A stretch of 64,000 bases of DNA from Sceloporus undulatus (lineage: Eukaryota; Chordata; Lepidosauria; Squamata; Phrynosomatidae), in the NCBI RefSeq assembly GCF_019175285.1, contig NC_056522.1, positions 233,730,057 through 233,794,056 on the forward strand. Reading direction: 5' to 3'. The position numbers and the translations under genes are program-made. The notes beneath the pieces are model-generated. The model did not search any database and was not told where the DNA came from. It saw only the letters and a program-made list of their open reading frames with translations. Below are positions 33,168-43,720 of this stretch, one piece after another. The first letter of the stretch is position 1, and each line of letters opens with the position of its first letter.

Positions 33168-33215
33168 ATTTAATAATAATAATAATAACTTTATTACGGC
33201 CTATTGGCCGGCACC
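33168..33215. repeat. (AAT)n next to a repeat terminus
   Basis: Several AAT units lead into ACTTTATTACGGCCTATTGG, a motif I associate with an antisense LINE or other retroelement end in lizards. Class not determined. Confidence 0.35.
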
Positions 33216-33955
33216 TTTCCTGAATTTACACATCTCTCGGTTGACCCTGGACTGGGTTTGAATTGACTTAGCATTGCCTTCGATTATGTGTGATAACCTC
33301 TTGCGCAAAAACGTGAAACCCCATGATTGCACCTGGGATCACACTGTATTGACCTTCAATTTCCCCTGTGTGATAATGTCCAATGTATGTGTTGGGAGCA
33401 GATGGAGGTACAGCTATTTAAGGGCTGTAATGGCCTCTCAACCCTTTCCACAGCAACATGGTCTTCTGTGTTGTCTTTAGTTGATTTGGTTGCATTTGCT
33501 TTATCTTGCTAGCCTTCCTGTGCTTAGACCTTGGTCTATCTCCTGATTCTGCCTCTGATCCCTTGGAATCCTGGACTTCTGTCTTACTGTGTTCTCTGTC
33601 TCTGCCTCTTGCCTCTGGCCATTGGACTCCTGGAACTCTTTCTTGCTGTGCTTAGACCTCAGTCTGTTTCCTGACTTTACCTCCTGTCCTTGGATCACTG
33701 AACTCTCCAGGTTAACCATCCATGGTCTCAGCCCTGGCAGCCCACCTCAGAATGCAAGCCACCCATACCTCAGACCCTGACATTCTGGCCATGACCATCT
33801 GGCATCAGGTTGAACCAACCAGATCCAGACTAGTCCTCATCAATTTGATTCAGGATTTTGGGATTCATACACCAGCCAGCTGACTCCAAGCTTTCAGCCT
33901 GCCTAGAACCTCTAAGGCAGAGAGACAGAGGCTCAGCACCCAGGAGGGGCATGGT
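33216..33955 (+). mobile_element. Possible LTR-retrotransposon fossil
   Basis: A C/T-rich stretch built of diverged short repeats (CTTGGAATCCTGGACTTCTG-type units) followed by a sequence that could be an LTR boundary. It resembles LTR/leader regions of sauropsid Gypsy-like elements. It looks broken and old; no second LTR was seen. Low confidence. Confidence 0.28.
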
Positions 33956-34294
33956 GAGTAGTGGCAACTTAAAGTTGACCCAGGGAAAACCCTGGCACAG
34001 AGCAGCACCCTCTGTTCATCCCAAATGTTCCTCCTATGCCTGCTCTATTTTTAAATTTATTTTTTAACTTGCTTATTTTAATTTTATTTATTTTAAACAT
34101 TTAGTTAATTTAAATTGTAATTTGATGATTGTTTTTAGTTAAGGGATAAGGGATAGAATTTTAGTTTGTACATGTTAGGTATTTGCTCATGTATTTTATG
34201 TATGTGCTTATGTAAATTGTTTATGTATTTGGTGTATTTCTTTATCTAATTTGTAAACCACCTTGATCCTTGGAAAGGCCGTATATAAATAAAA

Positions 34295-34340
<46 letters not shown>
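33956..34340 (+). mobile_element. L2/CR1-group LINE tail with (ATT)n
   Basis: GTAAACCACCTTGATCCTTG then GGCCGTATATAAATAAA is a LINE 3' terminus, ending in an (ATT)n run at about 34296-34339. The T-rich upstream part fits the 3' UTR. Confidence 0.6.
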
Positions 34341-34342
<2 letters not shown>

Positions 34343-34861
34343 CTGTCTTATTTAAATAATAGTGAGTGTGTCCCTTTGAGTCCCTCTGCTGGCTCAAGAA
34401 TTTCTGGTCTAGAGGAGACTTCTTTCATTCAGTGGAAGAGAGGGAGATGATTTCATTGATTTTCTCTCTTTCTTGCCTCCCTCTTTCCACCTACCATCTG
34501 ACTCAGAACCATGAAGTGGTAAGTTCTAAGTGGCAGATAGATCAGCAAATATTCCCCCTCTCCAGTCCCTATTTAGTCTTCTTTCTACTGAGAGAAATTG
34601 CTGCTACATCAGAGCATAAAGCCCTGTGATCATATGTGGATGGCCAACTTCATCCAGACTCTGGAAGCAAGGCTAACTTGGTGGTTAGATAAAGAGGAAA
34701 GGCATGGTTTTATTTGTTACGGTGTGTAGAATTTTCAATAAATTTAAACCAGGAGTTTGTATGATGACGCTAAAAAAATAACTTGCACAAGTGATCAAGG
34801 ATATAAAAGGAAATATCGGGTCCCAGTCATTTTGAGCTTACAGTAACATGCTGAAGCCTCT

Positions 34862-34871
34862 NNNNNNNNNN
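34862..34871. other. Assembly gap (10 N)
   Basis: Ten undetermined bases. The true gap size may differ. Confidence 1.
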
Positions 34872-35349
34872 TGTGTACCATGCTTGGTGTGATTTACAAT
34901 TCTGTGGGTTTCTATAACTCCCTTGACTAACTTGAGCTTTTCTAGTTCTTCAGTCCCAAAGGGAGAAAAGTCTGATGCATCAAACATAGTGTAATTTTCA
35001 CAGTCTGGTTTATAAGACATCAGTAGAATAAATCATCAGTGCTGGATGTATAGCTGTCTGGTTCAAAAAGAAGGAAAAGTCAGAAGACACAACAAGCAAG
35101 CTATATATCTTGTGTAAATTTAGAAAAAGAAATGTAATCAGATCAGTCTTCTAGTTGCACTAAAGATAGTTTACATTGAATTTGGCCTTGTACATTTGAC
35201 TTGTTTGAAACAAGCTATTGGAAACAACGAATGTTTAGTGCAGCTTCCTGTGAGGGGTTTCATTACAAATGCTTCTGTTATTTTTGGTCATTGACAGTTC
35301 AAGAATACGAAGTTCCAAGGAAGCTATTTCTGTTCTAAACCAATCACTA

Positions 35350-35410
35350 ATAAATTGGAAGAGGCTGAATAAATTGAAGCTTAATCCAGACTAGACAGAG
35401 ATGCTCCTGG
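35350..35410 (+). mobile_element. L2 LINE ORF2 fragment, upstream part
   Basis: INWKRLNKLKLNPD matches the L2 segment 'WMxxNKLKLNPDKTE' just downstream of the RT core; the better copy at 47.5 kb reads MDWMSSNKLKLNPDKSEV. It is split from its continuation by a hAT-like element. Confidence 0.75.
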
Positions 35411-35724
35411 CAGTGGCATCACTGGGGGGTTGTCACCCGGTAGGGTAGTACATCCTATAGGCAGGTGGTGGTTACCTTCTGGATCCTGTGCAGCCATAGC
35501 CACACAGGACTCAGAAGGCCAGGATGGGAAGCCATGGTGGGACCTGGAAGGCTGGGGAGACTACTCAGAGGACCAAGCACACCCCTCACTTCACTGCTGC
35601 AGTACCATTCTATGCATCATGGCAGTGAAGGGGGAGGTATCCTTTTGGCTTTGCACCTGGAAGTCCCACCCCCAGAAGCCCCACCTCCTTGCACTGGGTA
35701 ACACCCTCATGAGGGACACCACTG
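35411..35724. mobile_element. hAT-like nonautonomous element in L2 (314 bp)
   Basis: The ends are CAGTGGCATCACTGGGGGGT and, inverted, CAGTGGTGTCCCTCATGAGG. It is flanked by GCTCCTGG (35403-35410) and ACTCCTGA (35725-35732), an 8-bp duplication with two mismatches. CAGTGGC-type ends plus 8 bp fit hAT. Two overlapping open frames inside have no transposase features. Confidence 0.72.
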
Positions 35725-36395
35725 ACTCCTGATCACTCAAAAGCCAGATCAAAGGAAAGGAATTGAACTTTTGCTGGATGGAGTTACATCTGAAGATAAT
35801 GGTTCACAATTTGGGTGTACCCCTGGACTCAGCATTACACCTGGAGGCCTTGGTTTCTGTGGTATCCAGGAGTGCATTTGTACACTTAGAGATGGTACAC
35901 CAACTGCAACCATTCCTGAAAATGCCTTATGTGGCCACAGTGACACATGCCTTAGTTACATCCCGGTTGGATTACTGTAGTGCACTTTACATGGGACTGC
36001 CTTTAAAAAGTGTTTGGAAAATTCAACGGCTTTTCAAAGAGCTGCAATTCAAAGAGCTTCAATCAATTGTTAACTGGGACTAGAACTCCCTTCCTAGGGA
36101 AGAGAGAGTCCATTCCTTCTGGCCCTCCTTGAGCAGGGGATTTAAAAAAAAAAATACTGTTATTATCCCAACAGGCTTTTGAAAACTGTTTTTTTTTAAA
36201 GGAAGGGATTTTAAGGAGATGCTGTATCTTTTTAATAGCATTGTTTTAAAAATCCTTTTCAACATATTAATTGCATGTTTTACATTGATTTCCGTGTAGT
36301 TGATCATTTAATTCTGTTTTAATGTCAATCTTTTGTATATTAATGAAGCTGGATTTGTTTTAATTTAGGGGAAAGGGAGAATATAAATATAGTAG
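35725..36395 (+). mobile_element. L2 LINE ORF2 C-terminus and 3' UTR
   Basis: It encodes VTHALVTSRLDYCSALYMGL, the conserved L2 C-terminal motif (ALVTSRLDYCNALYxGLP), then KSVWKIQRL. A T-rich 3' UTR follows, ending GGAAAGGGAGAATATAAATA. Frames are broken. Confidence 0.8.
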
Positions 36396-37545
36396 AAATC
36401 TTTCCCACCCTATCTCCATAGGTATTAGTCTGATAGAAGGTGGTGGTGGGGAGTTAAGTATGTAACAAATACATTGTGGCACATGCAGATATAGATAGCT
36501 TCTCAACCATTATCTTCATGGTAGGTATGCTATTTTAATTAAACTTTATTGATTCAGTGTTCTTTCATGCTGAAATTATGTATTATAAATATTCTTTCAC
36601 TGGAGGAACTCCAAACCACTGGAAGATGAGGGGCCCCATGTCATGGGAACAGTAAACCCATTCTGGGTTTTATCCCATAATTTAAAATAACTATTCAAGG
36701 ACTGAGGCAGATTTGATGAGTGGGTTCAATACCTTGGGTAGCTTTGTTAGGATCTGGGATAAAACCCATAGTGGAGTGACCATAGTCCTGATGTGAAACC
36801 CACTGAACACCACTGCTTGAAATGTTCAAAATTGAGCAAGTGGTGTTGCCATTGGATTTCTATGATGTATTCACCAGACAGTTAATGTAAGATCAAAGAC
36901 ACACAATATGCAAACCAAATGTAGCCCACCAACTATATCCACCAATAGTTTGAAACACATCTGGGGTGTCTCACAGACATTAGATTACACTATGCCATAA
37001 ATTTGGTCAGAACATTTATTCGTAGTCCAGGGATTGGATAAAATGCATATTGGTCTACGTGTGTCTTCCAGATTACCCCAGACTGCTATTTTCTGGGGGA
37101 AAGGGGTAGATTGTTTCTTCTAGAAGCTTTAAAGAGAAGCACTTTACCCCTTTAAACAGGTCTCATCTTTCTTTCACCAGTGAGAATTAAAAAGGCCTGG
37201 ATTCCAAAACCAGATTTGGACTTCCAGACACTTTCAGTTTTTTTCTCAAAGGGGCTGAATTTTTAGCAGTACATGCAGACCTTGGAAGATCCAGGAGCAG
37301 AAACCTGGTCCAAAAACTTTCTCAAGTTGCCCACCTCTTACAGTATGTAGCTGACTTCAAAGTAAAGAGACCATCCTCTAAATATTGTTGGAATGCAACT
37401 CCCTCCCTCCATCAGCATATGCAATTTTGTCTTGTGCTGATTGAAGCTGCAATACAACAACATATGGAGAGCCAAACATTCCCCATTTCTTCAGTGTTTC
37501 AATCAACATTAGTTCTCCATGATTTCTACATCATCCATGACTAAT
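36396..37545. other. Mostly unassigned; contains a small inverted repeat
   Basis: At 36660-36680 and 36752-36772 the arms ATTCTGGGTTTTATCCCATA and its near-inverse GATCTGGGATAAAACCCATA form a roughly 115-bp MITE-like hairpin. Otherwise nothing named. Confidence 0.45.
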
Positions 37546-37548
37546 TGT

Positions 37549-37747
37549 CCTTTCACATGAGACAGTTATAGTACTGTGATTCCACTTTAACTATCTAAAT
37601 GACATCATATTGAATCCTGGAGTTTGGAGTAATTTTGCAGCGAAAGAACTCTAGTGCCTCACCAAACTACAAATCTCAGGAATCCACAGGATGCCACCAT
37701 GGCAATTAAAGTGGAATACTAGTCCTAGTATTGTGCAGTGTGAAAGG
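37549..37747. mobile_element. hAT-like inverted-repeat MITE (199 bp)
   Basis: The ends CCTTTCACATGAGACAGT and, inverted, CCTTTCACACTGCACAAT enclose GAATCCTGGAGTTTGG facing ACAAATCTCAGGAATCC. Interior architecture is like the 26.7 and 31.3 kb elements but the ends differ, so it is a related subfamily. Confidence 0.65.
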
Positions 37748-38194
37748 GCTCTGCTCTTTTTGATTAGAATTGTCAGGAACTGAACCTGGAATATTAAAAA
37801 GACTGTGTGCTACCATTATTCCCATCGCTACTAAGACAAAGAAACAGAGCAGTTGCCAAGTTCCTATTAGGCTGCAGTTCCTAATTAGTTTCTAAATCCT
37901 GCCCTGTAGTTCTCAGGTTGTGGCAGATCACAGTCATTTAAACTGAGCTGGAACAAAGAAGTTGTTCTTCCTCCATAAGCTTCTGAGGTTTCCCCAGTGT
38001 TGTGGGCCAACAAGAGGCAGAGGAAAGACCTTTTTTTTTTTTACTGTGGAGAAACTGAAAAGCAAGATCTGCTGTGACACAGGACAAATTGTCCCAAGCT
38101 GTTTATTGCTACATGCATTTTATATATGGTGTTAATATTGCAAATTTTAAAGAAAGAGATAGGACCTGTTGTATGTGGTCTAATTGTTAAGTGT

Positions 38195-38385
38195 TGTTGG
38201 AGTACATCCAGGGAGATACAGTCCACGAGGCCATGAAAGTCACCTGGGTCAGTCACTCTGGCCCTGCCTATCCCATCTTACAGGGTTGCTGTGAGAGTAA
38301 AAATGGGGCAAAGGACTATGTGTGCTGCCTTGAGTTTCCTGGAAGAAAGATTGGGGGAAGATATAGGTATAAATCCCATTACAGG
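38195..38385 (+). repeat. SINE-like repeat with LINE-type tail
   Basis: CCTGGGTCAGTCACT, then CTTACAGGGTTGCTGTGAGA and TGTGCTGCCTTGAGTTTCCT to an ATATAGGTATAAAT end. I recognise this as a squamate SINE body whose tail mimics an L2/CR1 3' end; the tRNA head is not preserved. Confidence 0.5.
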
Positions 38386-38449
38386 AGATCTCCACTAGAG
38401 AAAACCCATTCAATCAATTCAGTCAACACTCCTGTTCCTGGAGAAGTCA

Positions 38450-39105
38450 GATCTGGCCATGGTAACAAGGGCCTTGGTTACATCCTGTTCAGAAACTTCA
38501 ATTGATCCAAAGAGCTGCAAATAGATTGCTAACACTCAGTTACCCAGGGGAGCACACAATTCCCCTGTTGCAACAGCTGCACTGGTTGTTGATCCATTTC
38601 TGGGCACAACTCATAGTATATCTATTTTTGAACTCATTAGAGCTTTACGATTATCTGGAGAGGCCTTTCTCTCTATCTCACTCATCTTCTCAGGCTCATT
38701 TGTTGGGAAAAAAGAGACAAAGCCTTCTCTGTGGCTGCTCCATCTTTGGAACTCCCTCCCTAGAGAGGCCAGGATGGCTCCTTCCTTGCTCTCCTTCCGT
38801 TGGCAAGTGAAAACATTATTATGACACCAGGCTTTTGGAAACTGAATGCAGTGGGCTTCTAATGAAGTTCTGTGCTCTTTTATGTTTTATGGTCCATATA
38901 ATAATTAATTTTAATATTTTTAATGTTAGTGTTTTATCCTGATAAATTGTTTAATTGCTTTAAAGATAACTTTATATTTATATATTTATCAACATTTTGG
39001 TATCATTTCAAATCTATATTGTTTTAGATACATTGTTAGCTACCTTGAGACCCATTATTGGGAGGAAAGTGAGAAATTATAGTAACAACAATAATAATAA
39101 TTAGT
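38450..39105 (+). mobile_element. L2 LINE 3' fragment
   Basis: It includes CAAAGAGCTGCAAATAGATT (QRAANRLL codons), CAACAGCTGCACTGGTTGTT (QQLHWLL) and CTTTGGAACTCCCTCCCTAG (GTPSL/NSLP). The 3' UTR ends GGGAGGAAAGTGAGAAATTA with an AAT-rich tail. It is 5'-truncated with broken frames. Confidence 0.8.
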
Positions 39106-42100
39106 GTAAATCTCATTAATTCAATAGGCTTGCTATTGTCGGGACTATCAATAGGATTAAGGGCATAAAGTGCGTATTAGCCTTTCTCTAGTTTTGATGG
39201 AAGGGCAGAGAAATATGAATGGAACAGGAAGGACATGGGAGGTTGCAGTGAACTTTTATAACTTTAGATTCCAGATGAGAGCTGGGAATCATGTAGCCCT
39301 ATAGATGTTGTTGAATTGCAGGTTCTCAGAAGTCCAACCCAGAATAGTCAAAACAAACAAGTTTATTGAATAGCCCGAGGGCCATTTCAAAATGCTCAAA
39401 ACATAGTAATACAAGTAATGCCACACATACATATATAAAATGTTAAGACAGTGCACTAAGTGCAATAATCACAATACAATATATATACGTAAGAATAGCC
39501 TAAACATGCACAGCTTATGTACAGACTTATGTACAGAATAGTCACTTTTGAGCAATAATGGGTGTGTTCTAGACCTAATGGCCTTATGGTAATTCACCAT
39601 CTTTGCATGGTAATATGTCTTAGATCATTTATTTTGAAATGTGGATGTCCAGCCACTTGGAGGTCTTATTTTTCTCATTCTGTTGAAATGCTACTAACTT
39701 ATGATGGGTCCACAGTTGGAAAGTACACACTGGTGCACTAAGTCACCCTACTGTAGTCCAGTCTGATGTATGAACAGCTGTTGATATTTAGCACCTTAGC
39801 TTGCACATTTCACATTACTTGTAGCACTGCCCTCTGTGCTGTAACCCCCAGGTGAGGTGCTTAAGGCAGAGTTTATCATCATTGCAAGCTAAAAATTTAC
39901 TTGAAGATGTATTGGTTACTGCCATATTGTGATCTTTCTGTTACTTATCAAGCAGCCCCGATTGCTGAAGCTGTGAAATATTTTCATGCAGTCACTCTGA
40001 CTGCCACGGCAGTAAATTGTGCTGGTGATATGATAATTTAATTTATGTTCTATGATGCATGACTACTTGAGGTTTCTCTCCAAATTCTGTTTGTACTGGT
40101 GAAGTCATATACAGTAAAATATCTGACTGGACCACACATGATATGCTGGCACTGCTTTTCTCCCAATCATCTGTTGCATCGTGGTTCCTCTCACTAGACT
40201 ACAGTCCTGATGAGAATAGACCCATTCATTCAATGGGATTTGTCTATGTGTTGACCCATCATTCAACAGTAGATTGAATAGGTCTACCTTAGTTAGGACT
40301 AATCAATAGAATGTCAGCCTACATTTTGTCAGGGGCCTACCTGTTTCTCAAAGCATCAATCCACTGAATGAAAAAGCATAACTTTCAGAGAAGGATGTGT
40401 GCAACTAGGGAGGGCTGAAGGCTGCATTGACCGCCTTGGGACCTTGGTAGAATATACCCTCATCCCCATTTTATTAAAAAAGCCCTCCTATGTGTCCTAA
40501 AGGACCAGTATACCAATTTGCCCAAAGTTTTGAACTCTCCTTGGCTGTTTGAAGCAGCTGGGCTGTTTGAAACAGGAAGACAACCATTTGACTTCAAATA
40601 TTATCATACACAACATTTAAACCACAACTGAAATTGGAAAATAGCACCTTTGGTGATACTTATTGCACAATGTTGCCTCTGACTCATTACTGCATAGTTG
40701 GAATGCATATTTACATTGATGGGGAAAACTCATGAATATGATCCCAAATGTGTTGCTGTGCCATTAGTCCTCAGGTGCGATATGTTCTTCCCGTGGCAGT
40801 TCTGACATTGGGTAGTCATGGAGTGCTAGTGTCTTCCTCTCTTTCTTTCCATCACCTTTGCTTTTCTCCCTCCCTTTATCTTCTTTTCTTTCATCTCTCT
40901 TTTTTAACTAAATCACTTTGCTATAATAGCTAAATCGTGTTCCAAATAAAAAATAAAAACAAAATGAAAGGCATGCTGGATAGGGCATATGGCAAGAAGG
41001 CAGAGGTAAGGAGGAGTGTAGAAGAGAATGGGAAAGACTGTTGATGGTAGAAACACTCCCATTTGCCCTATTGAAGGGATGTGAGATAAGGAAAGCTCCC
41101 AAATAGGGAAGAAATAAGGAATAATAATAATTCAATAGTCCAATAAGGAATGTTCATTTGCATGTGCTGAGCTTTGATTTTGCTGTTTTTCTAGACTGGT
41201 TGCCAAACTTTCAGAGTTTCTTCTTTCCTGTTGAAGTTGTCCAGGTGTTTGTGAATATCAATGCTTTCCCTGTACATTCTGACCTGATAGTTGTTGGCAT
41301 GGTCTAGAATTTCAGTGTAATAAAGTAATAAGGTTTGTGAGATACTTTCCTTTCAATTTTTTAAAAAGGCCTTTCTTGGGCCTAAATCAACCTATGTAGA
41401 GTAGACAAAACAGTGAAATTTCCTCCACTTTTTGTAGGAGGTGTGGGAGATTGGGCAAATTTTGTAAAAAACAAAACAACAACAACAGAGTACTGGAGGG
41501 CCACTGACAGCCTCAAAACAATCTGAAGGGGTCTCCATTTTCCCCACCCATGATGTAGGGGTTGTCAGAACAAACTGAAAGATGCCTCCTGCCTGTTAGC
41601 AATGAAGTGGTTAGAAATGATTCACCTGGTGTAAAGGAAGAGGCAAGCCCATTTACACTTGTTCATTTTCTCATTAGGTGCTACCATAGCTGTTAGCAGC
41701 AACAACAGAAAGTAAATGTAGGTGTGAATAACTTAGCCACAGAGAGAAAAAAAAAGTGCTATAAAGCAGGGGTGTGAGTTGGGAAGCTAAGGGAACATAA
41801 GGACAGCAGAAGGGTGATGTCAGTTTTACTGATGAACCCTTTGTGTGTGAGAGAGGTAGTAGCTTATCCTCACATTTAACCACAGAAGGGAATGTATGAC
41901 TCATCAGAGATGGAAGATGTTTAATGAAGTTATTTGTTACCTTGGTTTATTCTTTCACACCATTCCTTTAGCACTGTGCAATTTCTAATGGTTTCAAGGC
42001 AAGTTGTTAAACCTGGTCAGCCAGAGGTTAAAGAAACCTGTGAAATCCAGAGGAGCTAGAAAGAAAAAAGCACACAAAAATGATGAGAGGCTATTATGAA

Positions 42101-42890
42101 ATATAATGTAGGACACCTAGCAAACCAATGCTTTTTTAATTGACAAAAAGTGTCAGCGAATAAAGCATGTAGATCAATAATTAATTTTACCTTCATTTTA
42201 ATATTTTAGTCCTAGACAGATTTAGTGCAAACGGGATGCTGTAAATGACTGATTTAAATTCTGTTTCTTTGAAGTGTTATGATGGGACTATAAGAAATGT
42301 TTCTTTCCCTCTGCTATCTCCAAATTCCATTCCATATTAAAAACAAGGGAGGGGAAACCACACCAGTCTATTTGGAATGAAGTAGAAATCAGTCTGAACA
42401 CGGACATCTCATTCAGCAGGTGTCATTGTCTCAAGTCTAAATAAAGGGGACACCTGTCTATAGCTACAAAACCTTGTCAAAATTAAATGGGTGAATAAAC
42501 TGATTTTAGATGAATTTGAAATGTGAAGGTGATGTGGAACTTCTTGGTAGCTGAATTCAGTGCCAGCAACTTGACTGAAGAAAAAGCCATAACCAATGTA
42601 GGGAAACAGCAGAATATTTTGATGCTTTCATTGCAATCTGGAGTCAGTCCAGGCTAACAGTCATTGTGTGGCTTATAGATTAATGAACCAGCATTGACTG
42701 TCTTACCATTTGAGATGAAAGTGTGTGTCTTCTTGGGGCATTTCCTTATAACAATTCTTGGATGTTATTCAGGACAATAGAAGACACTTGTGATTCATGC
42801 TTGTTTGTTTTGTTTTTCTAATGAGGAGCTCATGCAACTTTGCTTTGATATGATTTCTAAACTAAGGATGTTTGACTCATGGCAGTTTCA
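39106..42890. other. Long stretch with few recognised repeats
   Basis: The quietest region. 39330-39560 may be part of an unnamed repeat (AAGTTTATTGAATAGCCCGA). 40200-40320 has weak copies of a CATTCAATGGGATTTG-type repeat. 39890-40080 and 41930-42500 look repeat-free. No open frame of protein character was found. Confidence 0.35.
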
Positions 42891-42894
42891 CTCT

Positions 42895-43017
42895 TAGTCT
42901 CAAAGAAAGACAATGACAAATCTCTCTGAATAAGCTTTGTCAATAAAACTCTAGCACAGAGTTGCCACATCAGAGTTGACTTAAAGGTACACAACAACAA
43001 CAACAACAACAACAACA
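42895..43017 (+). repeat. Sauria SINE 3' tail with (AAC)n
   Basis: GAGTTGCCACATCAGAGTTG then ACTTAAAGGTACACAAC and about nine AAC units. Only the BovB-like tail is clear; the head has decayed or is truncated. Confidence 0.65.
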
Positions 43018-43178
43018 GAGATTGAAAAGCATACCCTGATGTTAGCATTCCAATGCTTGGAAGTACCCATCCTGTGTGACTTCAGGTTAGGCAGGTGAAT
43101 CTGGAAACTCATTTGTGGATCCATCTGCACCCTCCACTTTGGCTAGACCTGGAACATCTTCTTCTGAGATGCTCTCAG

Positions 43179-43720
43179 GAGTTTATCACATTTAGCTTAG
43201 AATGGCCCCTAAGCGTTCTTAAAGGGACTGTTCTGGGGATGGAAGGCAGCGGGGAATGCTGTATATCGCACAGCAAGAACGCCGCCTCCTCCGAGTGTTC
43301 CCCTTCCGTTCTGGGAGCGTTCCCCAGGGCCGATTTTCAGGAATGCTTTCTCAAGAGTGGAAGGGGAACGCTCGGCGGTGGCGTTCTCGTTGTGCAATAT
43401 ACAACGTTCCCTGCTGCCTCCTGTCCCCAGAACAGTCCCTTTGGCCTGTTACAGACAGCCAAAATAAAGCTGCTTCGAGTCACTTGGGAGGTATGGTATT
43501 TCAATGAAGCATGAGTCCTAAGAGTCTGGAAGCTTCACCAAAGGTGCACTCCAGTCCTTAGGATTGGAGTGTGGCTTTGGTGCGGCCTTTGGACTCTTAG
43601 GACACATGTATCATTGAAATACCATACCTCCAAAGTGACTCGAAGCAGCTTTATTTTGGCTGTCTGTAACAGGCCTTTAAGAATGCTCAGGGGCCGTTCT
43701 AAGCTAAATGTGATAAACTC
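43179..43720. mobile_element. Palindromic MITE with TTATCACA ends, host of a second MITE
   Basis: Arms start GAGTTTATCACATTTAGCTT and end AAGCTAAATGTGATAAACTC. The left arm's AAAGGGACTGTTCTGGGG faces CCCCAGAACAGTCCCTTT. Continuity of the right arm is broken by a second inverted-repeat element at 43443-43675. Without the insert the element is about 306 bp. Open frames here come from the palindrome. Confidence 0.8.
43443..43675. mobile_element. Harbinger-like palindromic MITE nested in another MITE (233 bp)
   Basis: Nearly perfect inverted repeat: ends GGCCTGTTACAGACAGCC and its exact inverse, with arms matching through AAATAAAGCTGCTTCGAGTC to a centre near 43556. TTT is duplicated at 43440-43442 and 43676-43678. 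The host arm proves the pre-insertion sequence. The end motif GGCC-GTTA resembles the hairpin-chain elements at 21.4 and 48.5 kb. Confidence 0.85.

Noticed and set aside
35430-35732. 100-codon frame with His/Cys/Trp content
   Set aside because: Contained in a non-coding hAT-like element, with an overlapping frame on the same strand and no transposase motif.
43095-43514. 139-codon plus-strand frame
   Set aside because: It crosses the arms of one palindromic MITE and the border of the nested one; no protein logic.
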